Origin: Akebia trifoliata
Lineage: Eukaryota > Streptophyta > Magnoliopsida > Ranunculales > Lardizabalaceae
Assembly: GCA_017979445.1 (NCBI GenBank)
Contig: CM030707.1
Coordinates: 21,954,586-22,018,585 of the forward strand
Direction of reading: 5' to 3'
Length of the DNA stretch: 64,000 bases
Shown here: positions 50,499 to 61,319 of the stretch, piece after piece
How positions within the stretch are numbered: the stretch's first letter is position 1
Layout: every line of letters begins with the position of its first letter
Position numbers and translations under genes: made by a program
The notes under the pieces: generated by a model
Database searches by the model: none
Told to the model about the DNA's origin: nothing
The model's input: only the letters and a program-made list of their open reading frames with translations

Positions 50499-53163
50499 AT
50501 GGCGACTGCATCGCTCCTCGAAGCGATTTCCTTCGTTAGAGAATCAAAACCTACATCTCTGAAATGGAATCCATTGTTGCAATCTTTCCCAGCACAGATT
50601 CATCTTCGGTCGATGAAGAACACCACGAATTTCATCAAGAGCTCCAGATTTAGCAGAACTTCTAGATTCTGCATTAAAAGCTCCATGAATTCGAAGAAAT
50701 TTGATTCGGAGATTGAAGAGAAAGAAAGAAATCGAAATTCATTTGAAGGAGTTGTCGAAGCGATCTTAAAAGCTCTAAAAGCGTTGCAGAAACCAGCGAT
50801 TGCTGCTGTTATGTTAGGGTTCTTGCTTACGTATGATCCGCATTCGGCTTTAGCGGCTTCAGGTGGAAGAATGGGTGGACGGTCGTTCTCTTCGCAGTCG
50901 TCCTCATCTTCTTCTTCGAGGAGCTATTCGTCAAGGACAGCAAGCCCTAGTTTTTCATATTCGGCACCGTATTACGCTCCGTCTCCATTTGGATTTACTG
51001 GTGGTGGTGGTGGGGTTTACGTAGGCCCGGCTGTTGGTGTGGGTGTTGGTGCAGGTTCTGGTTTCTTTTTGCTTATGATGGGTTTTTTTGCCTTTATTTT
51101 GGTGTCGGGTTTCCTCTCGGATCGTTCCGAGGGAAGTGTTCTTACTGCTACACAGAAAACAAGTGTTCTCAAGCTTCAGGTATGACGATTTTTTGGGCTC
51201 TAATTGGGTTGAATTGTTAATTTGTCAACTGTTTCATTGATTTCTACAAATATTAATAGCAACTTTTAATTGCTCATTTTCGTTAAGTTTTATATTTGAA
51301 TCCACAATTATATTGGAAATTACCTTTTTTTAATAATAATTTTCAATAATTGTGTTTTCTTAGGTTGGGTTATTGGGTATGGCGCGTTCACTTCAAAAAG
51401 ATCTTGATCGAATTGCTGAACAAGCAGATACATCCACACCCGAGGGATTGAGTTATGTTTTAACAGGTGAAGCTGCAATTAAGTGTTTCTCTTATCTTCT
51501 TTGGTTCATGTCATTCTGATAACTACTAGAGTTTTATTTGTGCTGCCTTTTGTCATTCGAGGTTTTGTTTCTGTAAAACACTAAATTTTCATATTAAATT
51601 TTGAGTGAAGTGGTTGAGCTATCTTTACCAATCATTACAGTTGTTATCCGAGTGTTGTATTATGGGTGACTGGTGAATAATTACTTTTCTTGAGCAAAAT
51701 AATTACTAATTCAAAATAATTACATTTTAGAACTATTGAACACTCAGGGGAGTCAAATTTCATGGTTATTGACAAATCGAGCAAAAGTTGTGGTTGGTGT
51801 AGCTTGTAAAATATGTATGATAATGATGTGTTAATGATCATTATTTCGTCAACTACTTGCAGATTAGCATTAGGTAGCTGAGTTATCATTTACTGAAATG
51901 GTGCCATATTTATCCTCAACCGAACATCACTACATGTCCTTTTTTTGCATGTATCATCATCATTAGTCATGTCATCATGTTCAACTCCTAATTCAGCTTG
52001 GTTTTGAATCCTTAAGAAGGATTTCAATGGAAGGTTCAGGCTCAAAGTTGTGTTAATGTAAAATTATAAGCATATATGATTTGGGATTGGGAATGATTCT
52101 GGTTATGCAATAAAATCCTAGCAACTTTTAAGCTCAAAACTTAAATGTCCTAGGTGAAAAGGTTATGAAAATGTTAAAGGGGTGCATAGGGTAGGGTTAA
52201 CAAGGCTAATGTGTGGCTATTTAGAAGTCCTAAGGCTGATTTTAGGGCTTCTAATATGTATGCTATAGTATGGAAGTTTTCAGGATTATTTTGGTTGGAG
52301 TGTCATGTGCTGGAAATTAGTTTCAACAAGGTCTAAATGGCTATGGTGCAACAGTTTGAGTATTGGGGTGGTTTAGAGTAGATTAGATTGGTTTAGGATT
52401 GTTGTAATTTAAGGTTTGATAGAAGTTTAGCGGTTGTAACTAGAATAAATTAGGGTTACAGTATCATATGTGTTTTCATGAGCTTAGATTTATGTTTGAA
52501 TTCTTTATTTGATTTAATCTTGGTCTCAGATTCATCTTTTTTAGGTTAGGCATCACTCTTGTACAATCTCATCAATCAAATTTCTTGTGTTTCTATTGTG
52601 CTTTCAAAAGATGATCGAAAGGGAACGTATATGTAGTTGAGAAAGGTCATTCCCGGTTAAGTCGTTTTATTCTTCCTAAATGCAAATCTCCTTTGTTGAC
52701 TTTTTCAGCCACTTACATCTGGGGTTCCAAAGTTCCTTCGAAGCTGTGATTTTTTGTTTGGTTAGCCGTTTTCGAGCGAAGCCTAACCATTGGTCATTTG
52801 ATTAAGCATGGTTTTATAATGCCTAACTTTTGTTTTCGTTTGTAATTTTAAGGTTGAGTTGGTGGATCATTTGTTGATTCATCGTCTATTTGTTAGGGAT
52901 ATTTGGTTTCACTTTATATTGTTATTCCATACCCATCGTGTCTTCCCTAACTAATTTCATGGTTTAAAATTTCGTTTCGTTTCATAGTGTTTCGTACAAA
53001 ATGTTTCAAAATTTCAACATCCTGAGATGAACAACCAAGAATAATTTGTTCATCGAATTTTTCGTGTTGTATCATACTATTTCGTCCGAAACAAAATGAA
53101 ATAAATTGAAACCAACCAAAACAAATTGAAAATAAAGAGAAAAATGGTTTTTATTCCCACACT

Positions 53164-53228
<65 letters not shown>

Positions 53229-56200
53229 GGGTTTTGTTTGTAAATAAGAGTGAGAAGAAAAATACGTAGTTGAAACTTATACTCGTCGAAGTTCGATCGG
53301 AGGTGAGATCTCAATTTGCGGAACTTGAGATAAGGGTTTTCTTCCTCCCATTGCACTCCAACATAGTCTCTCTACCAGAGACTCGAAGAGTCTTCCACTA
53401 CAAGAAACCTCACATAAATCTCTAATTAAAAGGGTTTGCTTTTAAGTCTCCTTTCATTAATGACCGAGAAGTCCATGTTTTTAAGACTAATTAAAATATC
53501 CCATGACCTATTGTTTTTAAACTGAGGATATGCCCCTTGACCTTTGTATTCTCAAAAAGGACTTTGTTTTATAGTTTGTTTTAGACTAGTCCATCCATGT
53601 TTGATAAATATTTGAGCTTCAAACTGATGAAAGTTCATGTGACCTCAGTCTCTACTTAAAGACGGCATTTTCAAGCTGATGGCGTGTCCTTGACCTTGGT
53701 CTTCTTTACAAGACCAGCTCCTCCATATTTTGCTAAATATTTGAAACATCCCTAGGCATTCAAACTGATGACATGGCCTGTAATTATCATTTTACGTATT
53801 TATTTGTGAAAAAATTAATTTTGGTGATTTACTTTAATGTCTTGGAATGTTTCGGTTTTTCAAGAAACTGAAACATTGGATCAAAATCCGATTTTAAACC
53901 ATGCCTAAGTCTACTATTCCACTTTTTCATGGTTGGCAGATTTAAGCCCTCTCGTATAAGGAAAGAATCTTGTGGAAACTAACACCTTTTGCTGTATGTT
54001 GGGTGACATGAAAGGAAATGAACTAAATAATTATAATTAGTGCACAAGGTCTATTGTCGTTTTTTGGTGTAAGTTTTTTGAGGAGTTAAAAGGTTTTTAT
54101 TTTATTTTTATTTTTATGATTTTCTATTTAAATGGGACATTATGTGTTTGGACCCTAGTTAATTTGTGCTATTTTGCTTTGTAGTTAGTTAGGTCTTCCC
54201 GATCTCCTTTTTATTCAATAAAATTTATACCTGTACAAAAAACAATAAAATAATTGGTGCAACCTGCTACAAACACCTGTGATTTTCTACCATCTTGTTG
54301 CAACCAAATTGCAAAGTGGAATTTCATAAATTTTGTGTTTTTAACATGTTGAGCATACACGCATACGGTAATCATGATTCTTAAATGGATTACGTTTGTA
54401 GCTGATGACATGACTAGTTCGGGTTAAGGTTGATTTCCTACCATCTTGTCCTAATTTACCTATCTAAATTCTTTTCATGAGTTTTTTTAATGAAAAGATT
54501 ACTGCTTATCTTCTTGATAGCAATATCTTCATATTTTCTTCATTTGCTCGTATGACTCATTCATCTTAATTCGTATTTTTATTGATAAGTAAAGATAAAT
54601 TTTGTTAGAAAGGGAGGTCAAGGTAACCAACCCAAGAGAGTATATTCCTATATTTGTTGTTCAGAAAAATGAAAGAACTTTTGAGATTATGATTTGTCTT
54701 TGTCTTGGATTTCAGACCAAAGTTTAGTTTTTGATTAAATTCATATATATGCTGCCGTTTGTTTCTTCAAATCATTCCTAAAACCTGTAACATCATCTGC
54801 TTAAGCAATTTTATCTAATTTTTTGAAGGATAAAATTTTGACTTTTGTGTTTATTGATTCTTCGAATAAGTTGTTTTGAGCAAATATTCTGGATGCTTCC
54901 CCTAGTATTTTGTTATGGTGCTCATTTATTATTAATTTTCTTTTTTTCTTTTGTTGCAGAGACAACATTAGCTTTGCTTCGGCATCCGGACTGTTGCATC
55001 TCAGGTTACTCATTCGTAAGTAAAACTGATCTCCTCTAAGGTTTTGTTGGTTCACATATGTTAAAAATAGACTATTCATCCTCAAAGTTCAATAGGATTA
55101 CATGATCTTTTTATGATTTGAATCTAGAGCACAGGTTTAAAACATACAGTGGGTTCATTTTTCTCATTTCTTTTAATAAACAAATACGAATTGTCCCAAA
55201 GATGATTCAAGTTATTTAACTTTAACAATTTAACCACCTGTTATGGTAGTATATATAAGACTTAGTTGGTAAAGTCTGTATGGGAAAACCAATGTATTTG
55301 GGAACAAAAACCACCTTCATCCTTATACCTATTGAAAAAAACAAAAAAAAATATTGTGCCAAAGATGTTTGTGCAATCTTTAGTGATATTGCTTAACGAG
55401 ATAATTTTTTTATTGGGAAGAGGGTTAGTGGTTAGTAATTAGTATGCAAAGGCAGGTTTTGAACCCAGTTTGTGGTATCAACACTCACAGACCTTACCAA
55501 CTTAGCAAGCTGGCACCTCCCTATTTACAAGATAACCTAAAGTTCATGCATACATCAAATGAATGAGAAGTTCAAACTTCCTTTCTAAGTAATCCATTAG
55601 ATGGAACTAAGAGGCAAATATTCATTTCATAGTGGTTTCAACTCCGGAGATGAACTTGAGGGTAAAATAATATAGATAAGACTTGTTCACATAGCTTGCT
55701 TTTGAAAAGCCTCAAAGACTGGTTTTGGTGAGATGGCATTACATGAGTCCTTGTCCTCCTATGGTCGTAGAGGCTCCAGATAGAATCCTTGTAAAGTACA
55801 ATTTTTTTCCTCAATTCTAAACAGTATGATTCAGGCATTCATTAAGCCCCCACCCCAATGTGTGTGTGATACCGGGAAGCTTGAAGTCTACTCATAAAGT
55901 GGGTCAGGAATCACTAACTTTTAATAAACCCATGGTCATTCCTAAAGGCCTTACTTTTTGTCGCAGGGAAGTTCACTGCATAGAATAAGTTCTAAGAAGA
56001 TAGCATGGACCAATGTATATGGTTTATTAACAAAATTCTGACCATCCTTGTTTCTGAAACCAAATTTTGGGTGAACCTTTGTGCATATCTGGAGATCGTG
56101 ATATTGAGAGTAAGAAGAGAAATATATCTAACAGCATGTAGTTCCTTCCTGAAATAGATTAATCTTCACCTATCACTATACTACCATGATCTTTTTTTCC

Positions 56201-57834
56201 CTTGAAGGGCTTGCAAATGAGCATAAACCGTATGGTTTTCTAGTACTGTGGTAGACTTGTTGATGAGATATACAACTGAATTATGATTATCATCAATGAA
56301 ATGAAGATAATGATTCTGGACCCATTAACTCTCTTTTTTTTTTTGTTGCAATATCATTGGAAAAGCTTCTAGCATGTCTTTTCTTTTCTAATGTTATGTC
56401 TTTATCATCACACTTCTTTCAATAATGCTAATAGTAAAAATGGCTTGGTCTGTTTGAACATGTAAACCCTACTTTTCTTCTTTTGGAAGTGATTCTGCTT
56501 AATTAATGTTTATCTAAGATTAGTAGTTTCTGTCGACAAGAGTGTAGTAGTACTGGATACCTGAATGTGTACTTGAAACCTGTTACACAGGTGGATGTGA
56601 AGCGGAGCATAGAGGATGGTGAGAAACGGTTCAATCAATTTTCTATTGAAGAACGGGGGAAATTTGATGAAGAGACACTTGTCAATGTGAATAACATTAA
56701 AAGGCAAAGCAACAGAAGCCAGAGAGCTAGTGGATTCAGCAATGAGTACATTGTGGTAAGGGCTATATATTCAATGCAGGCTTTAAGAAATGAACTTAAT
56801 TTCCTTTCGTTTCTAATTAATCAGTAACTATTTTTGTTATTATATAGAATGTGCTGGGATATTTATGCATTTTACATCTTTTTCAAAAAAATTAAAATAT
56901 CGGAACTTCAGTTGAGGAGGATAACAGTGTAACTTCAAGGAATACCATAGTGCTCTGCTATGTGATATTTGCTTTTGGATCATGTAAAATTTAACGTTAC
57001 ACACTATCCTATAATCTGTCACGTCTTAATAATTGTTGAATGTTAGCTTGAGTCTGCAATTAATTGTCCGTATATTTTTCATATGGTGTGCTTTCTTCAT
57101 TATATAATTACAATCCATTGTTGTTTAACATTGTATTATATGTGTGGTTTGTATATTTGCATGCATTATGTTACATGAATCAGGTATTGTTGTGTTTTCT
57201 GTAGTTGTATGCATTAGGTGTTGGGAGTGTCTAGGAAAAAACTGTTAGAATCGACTTCTTCACACTTCAACTTTTGAGATACTTAATTGATTGGCTCATC
57301 TATATATAAATATATATATTTGTATATCTCAAGTGAATTGCTATCAACAATTCCACCATGACATTATTGAGTGATTAATCATGGATTTTGCAACCCATTT
57401 GTAATCTGTTTATTTATTACTGCATTACCATAGATAATCTGTTTTCAAGTCTCAGTAGGGTTCTGTTTCTTCTTTTGAGTTGTGTCCTATATTCATTATG
57501 CCTTTGGTGCCATTTCAAAATATTACCATTTTCAGATAACCATACTGGTGGCTGCTGAGGGAGTACATAAACTACCTGCCATCAACAGCAGTGCAGACTT
57601 GAAGGAGGCCTTGCAAAAGCTGGGTTCCATCCCCTCCAGCAGAACTCTGGTAACATTAGAAAATATTCTAAGAATGATAAATCACTTTATATTTTCATAT
57701 TGCCATTTCTGAAACGTATATACATTTGAACTTCTATGCAGGCAGTTGAGGTGTTGTGGACTCCACAGAATGAAAATGACACATTGTCGGAGCGGGAGTT
57801 GCTTGAAGATTACCCACTCTTGAGGCCCTTGTGA
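50499..57834 (+). CDS. FLAP1: Chloroplast DUF1517 protein, FLAP1-like (6 exons)
   Basis: Exons 50499-51179, 51364-51466, 54960-55015, 56591-56755, 57536-57649 and 57742-57834; all GT/AG, phases consistent, 403 residues. Residues 1 to about 60 are a Ser/Arg-rich plastid transit peptide. A first hydrophobic segment is at about 98-120 (IAAVMLGFLL, then ALAAS), a Ser-rich stretch at 129-150, a Gly-rich stretch at 168-187 and a second hydrophobic segment at about 188-206. The conserved DUF1517 part follows: LLGMARSLQKDLDRIAEQ, TTLALLRHPDCCISGYS, VDVKRSIEDGEKRFNQFSIE, and LWTPQNENDTLSERELLEDY. DUF1517 proteins of this length are the FLUCTUATING-LIGHT-ACCLIMATION 1 group, membrane proteins of chloroplasts implicated in non-photochemical quenching under changing light. 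The gene appears intact. The orthology call rests on memory of the family. Confidence 0.88.
52958..53903. mobile_element. Inverted-repeat DNA element carrying a (GA)n tract
   Basis: CATGGTTTAAAAT (52958-52970) and ATTTTAAACCATG (53891-53903) are perfect 13-bp inverted ends of a 946-bp insertion in the LINE. Subterminal regions on both sides carry TTTCG and GTTTC words. No transposase is seen and the flanking duplication is unclear, so the superfamily is open (hAT or Mutator-like). Confidence 0.65.
53165..53225. repeat. (GA)n microsatellite
   Basis: About thirty uninterrupted GA units lie inside the inverted-repeat element in intron 2. On the minus strand it gives a chance Ser-Leu repeat frame that is not a gene. 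Confidence 0.95.
55016..56590. other. Intron 3 of the DUF1517 gene
   Basis: 1.6-kb intron with a reversed SINE (55405-55523) and a weaker SINE-like patch (55262-55350: GACTTAGTTGGTAAAGTCTG ... CTTATACCTATTG and an A run). No gene. Confidence 0.6.
55405..55523 (-). mobile_element. SINE family A, reversed copy
   Basis: On the minus strand: GGTGCCAGCTTGCTAAGTTGG (box A region), TGTTGATACCACAAACT, GGTTCAAAACC (box B), then ACTAACCACTAACCC and an AT-rich tail. It matches the SINE at 17958-18078. Confidence 0.7.
56756..57535. other. Intron 4 of the DUF1517 gene
   Basis: 780-bp AT-rich intron with nothing recognised. Confidence 0.7.
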
Positions 57835-57973
57835 GAATGGATAATTGGTGAAACTTGTATTTATCGGTACAAGGTACCGCCTGTAGTCTACTATGTACTC
57901 TTGACCAAAAGCATCTTATACTCTAGTGCAATTTGATCCATCTTTATACATTGTAATCTTAAATGTTTATACC

Positions 57974-57979
57974 AATAAA
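57974..57979 (+). terminator. Candidate polyadenylation signal of the DUF1517 gene
   Basis: AATAAA about 140 bp after the stop codon, preceded by TTGTA-rich sequence typical of plant far-upstream elements. From here to 58549 no gene is seen. Confidence 0.5.
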
Positions 57980-58549
57980 GGTTTAATGAGCACTGTATAT
58001 ACTAAACCACATGTAAGATCAATGGATGTAGTCAAACTTTGCTTTCTATTATTTTATGCCTTGTATGTTGTTGGCAAAATAGACTATGTGCCAAGCCACT
58101 GTTTTTCGGGGTAACCTTATTTACGAAATTTCATAATCATCTGTCCCAGGGGCAAATATGATATTTTGGGAAGGAAAAGGAATGGGTTATGGTTTTGGGT
58201 AACAAAAAGGGAGAGTTGGTTTCAGATTGGAAAACCTACAGTTCTATAATGACTAATCATTCTCAAACACAGTGAAACTTTCTCAACTCTTATCTGTGGT
58301 CGTAGGGATAGCCAAACCACGTAAATCTTATGTGTTTCCTTGGTTCCTTGATATATCTAGGGATTTGTACTACACTTTCATTTGATTCACTTGCTTGTGG
58401 GGATGATATCATGGCTAAGGGTCAACTGTAGTTTGGGTAATTGCAGGAATTAGTTCAGCAGCAATATCTGTCTAAGCAACTCCTGTTCTACTTTAAATTG
58501 TAGATTTCTGGGTCATTCACCCTAAAAAGAAAAAAAAAAAAAAAAAAAA

Positions 58550-58675
58550 GAGTTGCTATTGCCAAACCAACTTTTACTAACACCACACCAACTGTGCAAT
58601 TCTTTGATGATATATATACGAATTGGTGCAGCATTAGTAAAAGTTGGTGTGGCAATAATAGCTCTAAATAGAAAA
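58550..58675. mobile_element. 126-bp foldback MITE
   Basis: The left half (GAGTTGCTATTGCCA, CCAACTTTTACTAA, ACCACACCAA) is the near-complete reverse complement of the right half (TTGGTGCAGCA, TTAGTAAAAGTTGG, TGGCAATAATAGCTCT), a stem of about 50 bp with a short AT loop. It lies 0.7 kb beyond the DUF1517 stop. Confidence 0.8.
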
Positions 58676-59107
58676 ACTTACGCTGTGTTTGGATTGAGAG
58701 AAGTGGAGAGAAGAGAAGAGAAACCATTTCCAAGATGTCTAATAGACACAGTGTTCCTTTGCTTGCTATTAATTGATCTTTTATGTTTATTGGTACCATT
58801 ATTTGGTATCTAATATTGGATTGGGTCCCTGGTATCATGTATGTTACACAAACTACGGTTTTGTGCAATCTGCTTGATCCCGTGTTTTTGAATTTATGAT
58901 GTTGATCTTACTTCTAATCATACTTGGGGTTTCTGCTTATTCATGCATGGATATATTCATTTGAAGATGGATATTTGTGTGAGATTTCTACTGCAGCTCT
59001 TTCTTTTTGAAGAGATAATCTGTGGTTAAGCCTCATTTATTTGCTCTTATCCAAGCCATGAGGCTGCTAATAAAAGCTTTTTTGAGGAAGATACAGGAAG
59101 AAGCTAA

Positions 59108-59620
59108 TGCAAACTAGGGAAAATTACTAAAAGAGAATTAAATATTTTTATATTTACAAAAAGAAAAATCTAGTTTTTCAAAAATGATCAAGAATGAATT
59201 AAGTTGTTGGACAATTCAGCGTTTTAGTAACTCACTGGACTGTCCAATGTTTTAAATGAAGGCTAAATTGTTGGGGTGTTAAAGCAAGCTATTAAAACGC
59301 TGGGCAGTCCAAAATTTTAATCATGAGTCTTCACTTGGTTGATACTCGGCTGATGTGGCAAGGACAAGGAACCATATATATTTTTCCTTGGGATACAAAA
59401 CTGCAATGGCTGTGTCATAACAGTTGCGTATTGACCGAGTGAAGACTTTTTAGTTAGAAAATCTTAATTCTTTAATTATTTAGAGGGCATTTTTGGTAAA
59501 GTAATGTATTTAACACATCCATCGAGTTACTAAAACACTAGACTGTCCAACAACTTAATTCATTTTTAATAATTTTTTTAAAAAATTGATTCTTATTTTA
59601 ATAACTTTCCCTACAAATTA
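59108..59620. mobile_element. Mutator-like non-autonomous element, 495 bp
   Basis: GGGAAAATTACTAAAA (from 59117) and TTTTAATAACTTTCCC (to 59611) are inverted ends; the similarity runs about 125 bp inwards (ATGAATTAAGTTGTTGGACA on both arms). Flanks TGCAAACTA and TACAAATTA agree at 7 of 9 bases, consistent with an aged 9-bp duplication. The middle repeats a theme like AAAACNCTGGNCTGTCCAA several times. 58676-59107 holds nothing recognised. Confidence 0.7.
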
Positions 59621-59699
59621 AATATTTGATGAATTCTAAAAAACTTTTAACTTTTACTAAAAATGTTTTCGATGCAATGGATAAGCTATTTATCCACTT

Positions 59700-59785
59700 G
59701 TAGGTGAAGACAACTTAAGACTCAGGTCATGGTAACAACACCCATAGACTTTAAGCAACTTGGCAGGCTGGTGCCTTCATAATAC
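59700..59785 (-). mobile_element. Worn SINE family A copy
   Basis: The minus strand reads AAGGCACCAGCCTGCCAAGT then TATGGGTGTTGTTACCATGA, as in the first half of the SINE at 55405-55523. Box B is no longer clear. Confidence 0.45.
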
Positions 59786-59929
59786 GCACATCTATGTAAA
59801 ATAACAAATCACTGAATTATTATTGTAGGAACCAAAAAAATCACACTTGGTGGGATTAGTAAAATTATCAAATCAAGACAATCGGATCCGATTCAACCTG
59901 ATCCAAACCTGAATGACCAAGTAACATGG

Positions 59930-60330
59930 GTCTGACCCATACCTTGAGGTGGTTCAGCCAACCCCATCAATCCTCAAGAACGTTCAGTATCCCTTGGAGC
60001 CGACCCCTTCACTCTTACAAACCTCCCTATTGGAGTCGGCTCCTTATTAGAGTCAACCCCTTCAAATCGCCCAACCCCAAGGAGGTTCGGCCTCTCTATT
60101 GGAGCCGACCCCTTTAACCTTTTGACCCTAATCTCTCAATCCCAAGGTAGTTGGGCCTCCTTTAGAACCAACACTTTCACTCTTTACCTCATAGGGTGGT
60201 ATGGCTTCATGAAAGAGTCGACCCCTTAACCACTTCGCTATAAGATGGTTCGGCTTGCTTAAGAAGCGAAGCCCATATTAATCCATTATAAGATGGACCG
60301 GCTTCCTCAAGGAGCCGACTCCTTGCTACA
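59930..60330. repeat. Diverged repeats around GGAGCCGACCCCTT in the gypsy LTR
   Basis: Words such as GGAGCCGACCCCTTCACTC, GGAGTCGGCTCC, GAGTCAACCCCTTCA, GGAGCCGACCCCTTTAACC and GAGTCGACCCCTTAACC recur every 30-70 bases, alternating with CCAAGGAGGTTCGGCCTCC-like words. Some units contain their own complement (GGAGTCGGCTCC). Confidence 0.65.
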
Positions 60331-60369
60331 TCATCCGACTCTTATCTCCAACATTAAAGTGATTTTACC

Positions 60370-60590
60370 AAATTTTATCAACAACAACAACTACTACTGT
60401 TGCTGCTACTTCTTCACATACTTCTGCTTAGTAGCTTTGCAGCTGCTATTTCTTCTTCTACTCTTGCTCAACAACTTATGTTGTTGTTGCTATTTTTTCC
60501 CTTTCTTCTACTTAGCAACTACTTTTTCTTATTCTTGCACTCTTGCTTAGTAGTTGATACTACTACTATTATTATTTTGTCTCCTACTTT
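60370..60590. repeat. Trinucleotide-like low-complexity tract (CTN/CAA)
   Basis: A pyrimidine-rich stretch of TTGCTGCTACTTCTTC-like triplets inside the gypsy LTR. It yields Leu/Cys-rich frames that are not genes. Confidence 0.7.
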
Positions 60591-61017
60591 TGAGAATTAT
60601 TTTAAGGAGATTGATACAATAAGGGAATTGTGTGAAGCTACTCGAGTAGAAATATAGCAAAGTACTATAACTAGTCACTATAAAGCTACCTAGGTAGCAA
60701 ATGTCATTATAATATGCTTTACCACCAAGGTAAATCACACATGGTGCCCGACATAATTGTAGATACATAACTCAACTAAGTTAACTTGAGGAATTGAACA
60801 ATGATTGAATTGAATCAGCTACATAATAAAAGTCATTCTCTTGTCAGTTACAAAAGCCAATATAGTAGAGTTTGAAGGCCATTATGAGCTTAAATAGTGG
60901 TGCTTTAAAGCCATTATGAGATGAAAAAGTGGGATATTAAGTCCATAATGACATCACGGGTCATCAATGACAGACATCATGGGAAGATGTTACATGTTTA
61001 AAGTAAATGAGCTAACT

Positions 61018-61030
61018 TATAAATAGGGAG
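61018..61030 (+). promoter_or_regulatory. LTR promoter TATA box
   Basis: TATAAATAGGGAG is about 265 bp before the end of the LTR, the expected place for a U3 promoter in an LTR of this size. Confidence 0.6.
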
Positions 61031-61300
61031 ACTTCTCCAATCCAAGGTAAGTCAGAACATGCTACAGCTCACTCTGACTCTAGACTTTTTTTTCTTGCTC
61101 GGTTCAAAGGCCCCTTGGCCAGTATCACATTGATGTCTTTTTAGGTGAGATCAACAGATAAAACGATCGAAAAACTAAAAGTTCAAACGAAGAAGACAAC
61201 TAGAAGCAAAAGAAACCAACATATATATCAAGGATCAAAACATCATCATCAATACAAATCTCGAGGAGTAGGGAGATTCTAAAAATCTCCTACACTTTTT

Positions 61301-61319
61301 TGGTGTCGTTTGTCGGAAA
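61301..61319 (+). promoter_or_regulatory. Primer binding site of the gypsy element (worn)
   Basis: TGGTGTCGTTTGTCGGAAA resembles the TGGCGCCGT(T/C)TGTGGGAA primer site common in plant gypsy elements. It begins 7 bases after the LTR. Confidence 0.6.

Larger units (their letters stand above)
52640..54240 (+). mobile_element. LINE C-terminal remnant in intron 2, split by another element
   Basis: Near 52720-52950: WGSKVPSKL, FVWLAVFERSLTIGHLIKHG, then a zinc-binding-like stretch with HL-type residues. After the inserted element: LWKLTPFAVCWVT with KEMN near 53970-54010 (family W-ERN), and a 3' end near 54215-54230. Same orientation as the gene, heavily mutated. Confidence 0.6.
51467..54959. other. 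Intron 2 of the DUF1517 gene, 3.5 kb
   Basis: Donor GTGAAG and acceptor TTGTTGCAG bound this intron. It contains a plus-strand LINE remnant at about 52640-54240 that is split by an inverted-repeat element (52958-53903). 51470-52180 and 54250-54950 show no recognised feature. Confidence 0.75.
59824..61294 (+). mobile_element. 5' LTR of a Ty3-gypsy element
   Basis: It begins TGTAGGAACC and ends ATCTCCTACA, so TGTAGGA and TCCTACA are inverted termini of a 1,471-bp LTR. TATAAATAGGGAG at 61018-61030 is a good TATA box with transcription start expected about 30 bp downstream. The LTR is followed at about 61301 by a primer site-like sequence. The 3' LTR lies outside the window. Confidence 0.75.

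Noticed and set aside
53072..53356. A 94-codon minus-strand frame with a Ser-Leu repeat
   Set aside because: It is the translation of the (GA)n microsatellite.
60293..60657. Two overlapping Leu/Cys-rich frames
   Set aside because: They come from the trinucleotide-like tract in the gypsy LTR.
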